Assembly: GCA_023428755.1 (NCBI GenBank)
Contig: JAEYWX010000015.1
Coordinates: 1 to 64,000, forward strand
From: Bacteroidota bacterium
Lineage (GTDB): Bacteria; Bacteroidota; Bacteroidia; Chitinophagales; Chitinophagaceae
Direction: 5' to 3'
Length of the DNA stretch: 64,000 bases
The stretch's first letter is position 1. Each line of letters starts with the position of its first letter. A program made the position numbers and the translations under genes. Shown here piece after piece: positions 61,072-64,000 of the stretch. The notes beneath the pieces were generated by a model that worked only from the letters and a program-made list of their open reading frames with translations, searched no databases and was not told where the DNA came from.

Positions 61072-61079
61072 TATCTTTG
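61072..61079 (+). promoter_or_regulatory. TATCTTTG promoter -7 box of the ABC-F gene
   Basis: An exact TAnnTTTG box with only GCGCC-type spacing of 4 bases before the ATG at 61084, predicting a leaderless mRNA. Confidence 0.6.
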
Positions 61080-61083
61080 CGCC

Positions 61084-63012
61084 ATGCATTACGTTTCTGT
61101 TGAGGGGTTAACCAAGAGTTATGGTATTATACCGCTGTTTTCGAATATTTCATTTCACATCGAAGAGGGCGATAAAATTGCGTTGGTGGCAAGAAATGGT
61201 TCTGGCAAATCAACCCTTCTAAAAATTCTGGCGGGTAAAGAAACAGCCGATGAAGGCAAATGCTGGATTAACAAAGATGTGGACATTGCCCTGTTTGAAC
61301 AGGAGCCCAACTTTGATGAAAGCAAAAGCATCCTGGATAATATCTTTCAGCACAATCATCCTGTAATCAATGCTATCAAAGAATACGAAGCCATCAGCGA
61401 AGAGCATGATATGGAGAAGCTGAGTGCGGCAATCGTTAAAATGGATGAACTCGGTGCTTGGGATTTCGATACCAAAGTAAAACAGATACTTGGCAAACTG
61501 AATATTCATCACCTGCAACAACCTGTTGGAACATTATCAGGTGGCCAACGCAAACGGGTGGCATTGGCAAGAACATTGATCGATATCGGTTTTGACCACA
61601 AACATATTTTACTCATCATGGACGAACCTACCAACCACCTTGATGTGGAAATGGTAGAATGGCTGGAACATTATCTCAGCAAAGAAAAAATTACACTCCT
61701 GCTGGTTACACACGACCGCTATTTCCTCGATGCCGTGTGCGATGAGATATGGGAACTCGATGGAAGTACGTTAACCGAATACAAAGGCGATTACCAGAAT
61801 TATTTAGAAAAGAAAGCAGCACGAATTGAAAGCGAACTCGCCAGTATCGATAAAGCAAAAAATACCTACCGTAAAGAACTGGAATGGATGCGCAAGCAAC
61901 CCAAAGCACGAACTACCAAAAGCAAAAGCAGGCAGGATAATTTTTACGAAGTAGAAGCCAAAGCAAAACAACGCATTGAAGACCAGCAGGTGCAATTAAG
62001 TATGAAGATGAACCGGCTGGGCGGCAAAGTGGTGGAGATGAAAAAAGTGTACAAGAGCTTTGGTGAAAAACAAATTCTGAAAGGCTTTGATTATACATTT
62101 AAAAAAGGCGAGCGTGTAGGTGTGGTAGGAAAGAATGGTGCAGGCAAATCAACTTTTATCGATATTATTCAAGGTATCCAGCAACCCGATAGTGGAAAGA
62201 TCAACATTGGCGACACCATTGTTTTCGGCAACTATTCACAAACAGGATTGATTGTAAAAGAAGACATGCGTGTAATTGAATACGTAAAAAATATTGCAGA
62301 GAATTTTCCGCTGGCAAGTGGTGGCTCCTTGAGTGCTGCACAATTTCTGCAATTGTTTTTGTTTGATCCGGATAAACAGTACACTTACATTTCAAAGTTG
62401 AGCGGAGGTGAAAAAAGACGATTGCATTTACTATCAATTCTTTTCCGCAATCCCAACTTTCTTATATTGGATGAGCCGACCAACGATCTTGATCTTCCAA
62501 CCTTAGCTGTATTGGAAAACTTTTTAAGTGAATACCCCGGCTGTTTGTTGATTGTAAGCCACGACCGTTATTTTATGGATCGACTCGTGGATCATTTGTT
62601 TGTGTTTGAAGGCGACGGTGTGATCACTGATTTCCCCGGCAACTATGCACAGCTGCGTTTGTATCAAAAGGAACAGGAAAAAGAAAAGGCAATTGACAAT
62701 AAGCAATTGACAAATGAAACGCTAAGCAGCACTGAGCGGAGTCGAAGTGCGGTGCAAGAGAAACCGAGCGCAGTCGAGGGTTCGACAGTTGAGAAAAAAC
62801 GTTTCAGCTTTAAAGAAAAACGTGAGTTTGAATTATTGCAAAAAGAAATTGAAGAACTCACTGCTGAAAAAGAAAGCATCACCGCCAAACTCAACAACGG
62901 CAATCTTCCGTTTGATGAATTGCAGCAGTTAAGTAACCGTATTGGCGAAGTAAGCAACCTGCTCGATGAAAAAGAAATGCGCTGGCTGGAACTAAGTGAA
63001 TATGCTGAATAA
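61084..63012 (+). CDS. ABC-F family ATPase (Uup-like) with repeat-derived linker
   Basis: 642 residues, two ABC domains and no membrane span. Domain 1 has Walker A ARNGSGKSTLLKIL (about 36-49), signature LSGGQRKRVALARTL and Walker B LLIMDEPTNHLD. A linker helix (KEKITL ... WMRKQPKARTTKSKSR) follows. Domain 2 has GKNGAGKSTFIDII, LSGGEKRRLHLLSIL and LILDEPTNDLD. The C-terminal coiled coil (about 575-640, ELLQKEIEELTAEKESI) is the Uup-type tail that binds nucleic acid. ABC-F proteins act on the ribosome. Residues about 536-569 are encoded by an intergenic-type repeat in frame and look inserted. Confidence 0.93.
   Translation: MHYVSVEGLTKSYGIIPLFSNISFHIEEGDKIALVARNGSGKSTLLKILAGKETADEGKCWINKDVDIALFEQEPNFDESKSILDNIFQHNHPVINAIKEYEAISEEHDMEKLSAAIVKMDELGAWDFDTKVKQILGKLNIHHLQQPVGTLSGGQRKRVALARTLIDIGFDHKHILLIMDEPTNHLDVEMVEWLEHYLSKEKITLLLVTHDRYFLDAVCDEIWELDGSTLTEYKGDYQNYLEKKAARIESELASIDKAKNTYRKELEWMRKQPKARTTKSKSRQDNFYEVEAKAKQRIEDQQVQLSMKMNRLGGKVVEMKKVYKSFGEKQILKGFDYTFKKGERVGVVGKNGAGKSTFIDIIQGIQQPDSGKINIGDTIVFGNYSQTGLIVKEDMRVIEYVKNIAENFPLASGGSLSAAQFLQLFLFDPDKQYTYISKLSGGEKRRLHLLSILFRNPNFLILDEPTNDLDLPTLAVLENFLSEYPGCLLIVSHDRYFMDRLVDHLFVFEGDGVITDFPGNYAQLRLYQKEQEKEKAIDNKQLTNETLSSTERSRSAVQEKPSAVEGSTVEKKRFSFKEKREFELLQKEIEELTAEKESITAKLNNGNLPFDELQQLSNRIGEVSNLLDEKEMRWLELSEYAE
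62690..62790 (+). repeat. Intergenic-type repeat cluster inside the ABC-F coding region
   Basis: AATTGACAATAAGCAATTGACAA (about 62691-62713) is the intergenic tract theme. It is followed by two 20-base near-copies, ACTGAGCGGAGTCGAAGTGC (62731-62750) and ACCGAGCGCAGTCGAGGGTT (62763-62782). All three lie in frame within the linker before the C-terminal coiled coil. Confidence 0.65.
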
Positions 63013-63015
63013 AAA

Positions 63016-63041
63016 AGTTCCCCATTAAACAACGGGGAACT
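63016..63041. terminator. Bidirectional hairpin between convergent genes
   Basis: AGTTCCCC (63016-63023) pairs with GGGGAACT (63034-63041). On the minus strand it is followed by TTTTTT, making a good terminator for the fasciclin gene. On the plus strand the T run is lacking. Confidence 0.7.
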
Positions 63042-63068
63042 CTTACCAAAATCAAAACGCAACCACTC

Positions 63069-64000
63069 TTATGGGAGTAAAACATCGCCAATAACATGGA
63101 TCACGCCATTGGTGCAAAGAATGTCGCCTGCATTTACCTTTGAGAAATTACGATTGGCATTTCCTTTTACAAAACCAACCGGCAACCCAATAATTGTACG
63201 CAAGTCATTTTTTGGTTCATTTGCCAATGTTTCCTGTTTGCTGAGGATACCAAAATCCCAGCCGAATGTGCGCTCACCCAAAACATGATAACGAAGGATA
63301 TTAGACAATGCAGCAATTTGAGCAGGATTGTTAATTGCTCCAATATTAGCTGCATTATTAAACGGAGCTGGCAGTTTCGCAAATGCCGCATCAGTTGGTG
63401 CAAATACCGTAAAGTCGCCCTTGCCGGTAAATACGCCTACTAAATCAGTTTTCACAAGGGCGGCTACTAACGCTGAAAAAGCTGGATTCGAAGTAGCTAC
63501 ATCTGCAATTGTAGCAGTTGGGAACAGCAGTACATCGTTAATTACATGAACAACACCATTCGTTGCATCAAGGTTTGGAAATATTACTTCCGTTTGACCA
63601 TTGATCTTAATCAGATTGAATGTTTTTGAAAAATAAAGTGTATTATCATTCGAAGCTCCAGCTGGTTTTAGTGTTGCGGCAGAAGATTGTCCGTTCTTAA
63701 TTTTATTTGAGAACACTTCAACACCCAACACGTGATATAACAATACACTGCGTAAAAAATCAATTTGTGCAGGATCGTTAATGGCAGCAATTGATGTTGC
63801 TGAATTGAATGGAGCAGGAAGACGGGAAAAAGCTGTATTTGTTGGCGCAAATACCGTTAATGATGCAGCAGGATCACTGATAGCTCCTACCAATCCTGTT
63901 TTTACGACAGCAGCCACCAATGCGCTGAAGTTTGGATTACCAATTGCAATTTCAGCAATGTTCTGTGTTGCTCTACGGGCGCCAACGGTAGCGTCAGCAG
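63069..64000 (-). CDS. Multi-domain fasciclin protein, 5' end outside the window
   Basis: The frame is open from its stop at 63069 to the window edge (more than 310 residues), so the start lies beyond 64000. At least two FAS1 domains are present, each with a repeat of AEIAIGNPNFSALVAAVVKTGLV-like opening, TVFAPTNTAFSRLP or TVFAPTDAAFAKLPAPFNNA, and VVHVINDVLLFP/VIHVIGDVLLP endings. The upstream edge shows one more domain beginning. The protein is probably exported and adhesive. It shares its fold with the lipoprotein at 60339, but the gene is in the opposite orientation, with the ABC-F gene between them. Confidence 0.9.
   Translation of the reverse strand, partial: ADATVGARRATQNIAEIAIGNPNFSALVAAVVKTGLVGAISDPAASLTVFAPTNTAFSRLPAPFNSATSIAAINDPAQIDFLRSVLLYHVLGVEVFSNKIKNGQSSAATLKPAGASNDNTLYFSKTFNLIKINGQTEVIFPNLDATNGVVHVINDVLLFPTATIADVATSNPAFSALVAALVKTDLVGVFTGKGDFTVFAPTDAAFAKLPAPFNNAANIGAINNPAQIAALSNILRYHVLGERTFGWDFGILSKQETLANEPKNDLRTIIGLPVGFVKGNANRNFSKVNAGDILCTNGVIHVIGDVLLP

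Overview
The window looks like ordinary chromosomal DNA from a member of the Bacteroidota, most likely a Chitinophagaceae-type bacterium (inference). The sequence signs are: TAnnTTTG -7 promoter boxes in front of many genes on both strands; three secreted proteins with type IX secretion C-terminal domains (20800-23229, 51758-53749, 55326-57248); many short secreted lipoproteins; an ECF sigma factor paired with an anti-sigma factor that carries an outer-membrane barrel; and little dependence on Shine-Dalgarno sequences. I see no prophage, CRISPR array, rRNA or complete insertion sequence. There is one tRNA (Val, anticodon TAC).

Layout. 1-6.7 kb: a cassette-like lipoprotein gene beside an inverted repeat, a DUF1080 lipoprotein, a PAS histidine kinase, a DUF2911/TPR protein, tRNA-Val with its own promoter and terminator, and a Gcr-type membrane protein. 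6.8-9.0 kb: the N-degron pair clpS-aat, then three tandem 272-bp units of paired palindromes leading into a Y1 (RAYT-type) transposase gene. 9.0-19.1 kb: a long minus-strand block with pdhA, a TPR protein, ribH, a LutA-like protein, an EVE protein, a Tet-type efflux pump, a DsbA-fold protein and clpB. 19.3-33.8 kb: mostly plus-strand genes, with two serine-hydrolase paralogues (one with a degraded active site), a T9SS propeller protein, a second PAS kinase, a cyclase, an OmpA protein, a GlxA-type regulator, a small detox-like cluster and queG. 33.9-38.8 kb: minus-strand envelope genes, including the sigma/anti-sigma pair and a DeoR regulator divergent from anmK. 40-48 kb: folK, a deoxynucleoside kinase, two transporter genes, an MBL hydrolase, ubiX, a thioredoxin, and a 343-bp gap holding two tandem predicted small RNAs. 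48.7-64 kb: gcvP, T9SS-exported proteins, a dienelactone hydrolase, a free-methionine-sulfoxide reductase, an ABC-F ATPase and two fasciclin proteins. The last gene runs off the right edge.

The best candidates for something undescribed are: (1) twin small-RNA genes at 47.05-47.30 kb that share an identical 37-nt 5' part but have different terminators; (2) the RAYT gene with its tandem BIME-like array; (3) a single-chain inner-to-outer-membrane anti-sigma factor; (4) intergenic repeat elements built in frame into an ABC-F protein; and (5) several genes whose promoter box lies so close to the start codon that the mRNA should be leaderless. All functional calls come from reading motifs. No database search was run.
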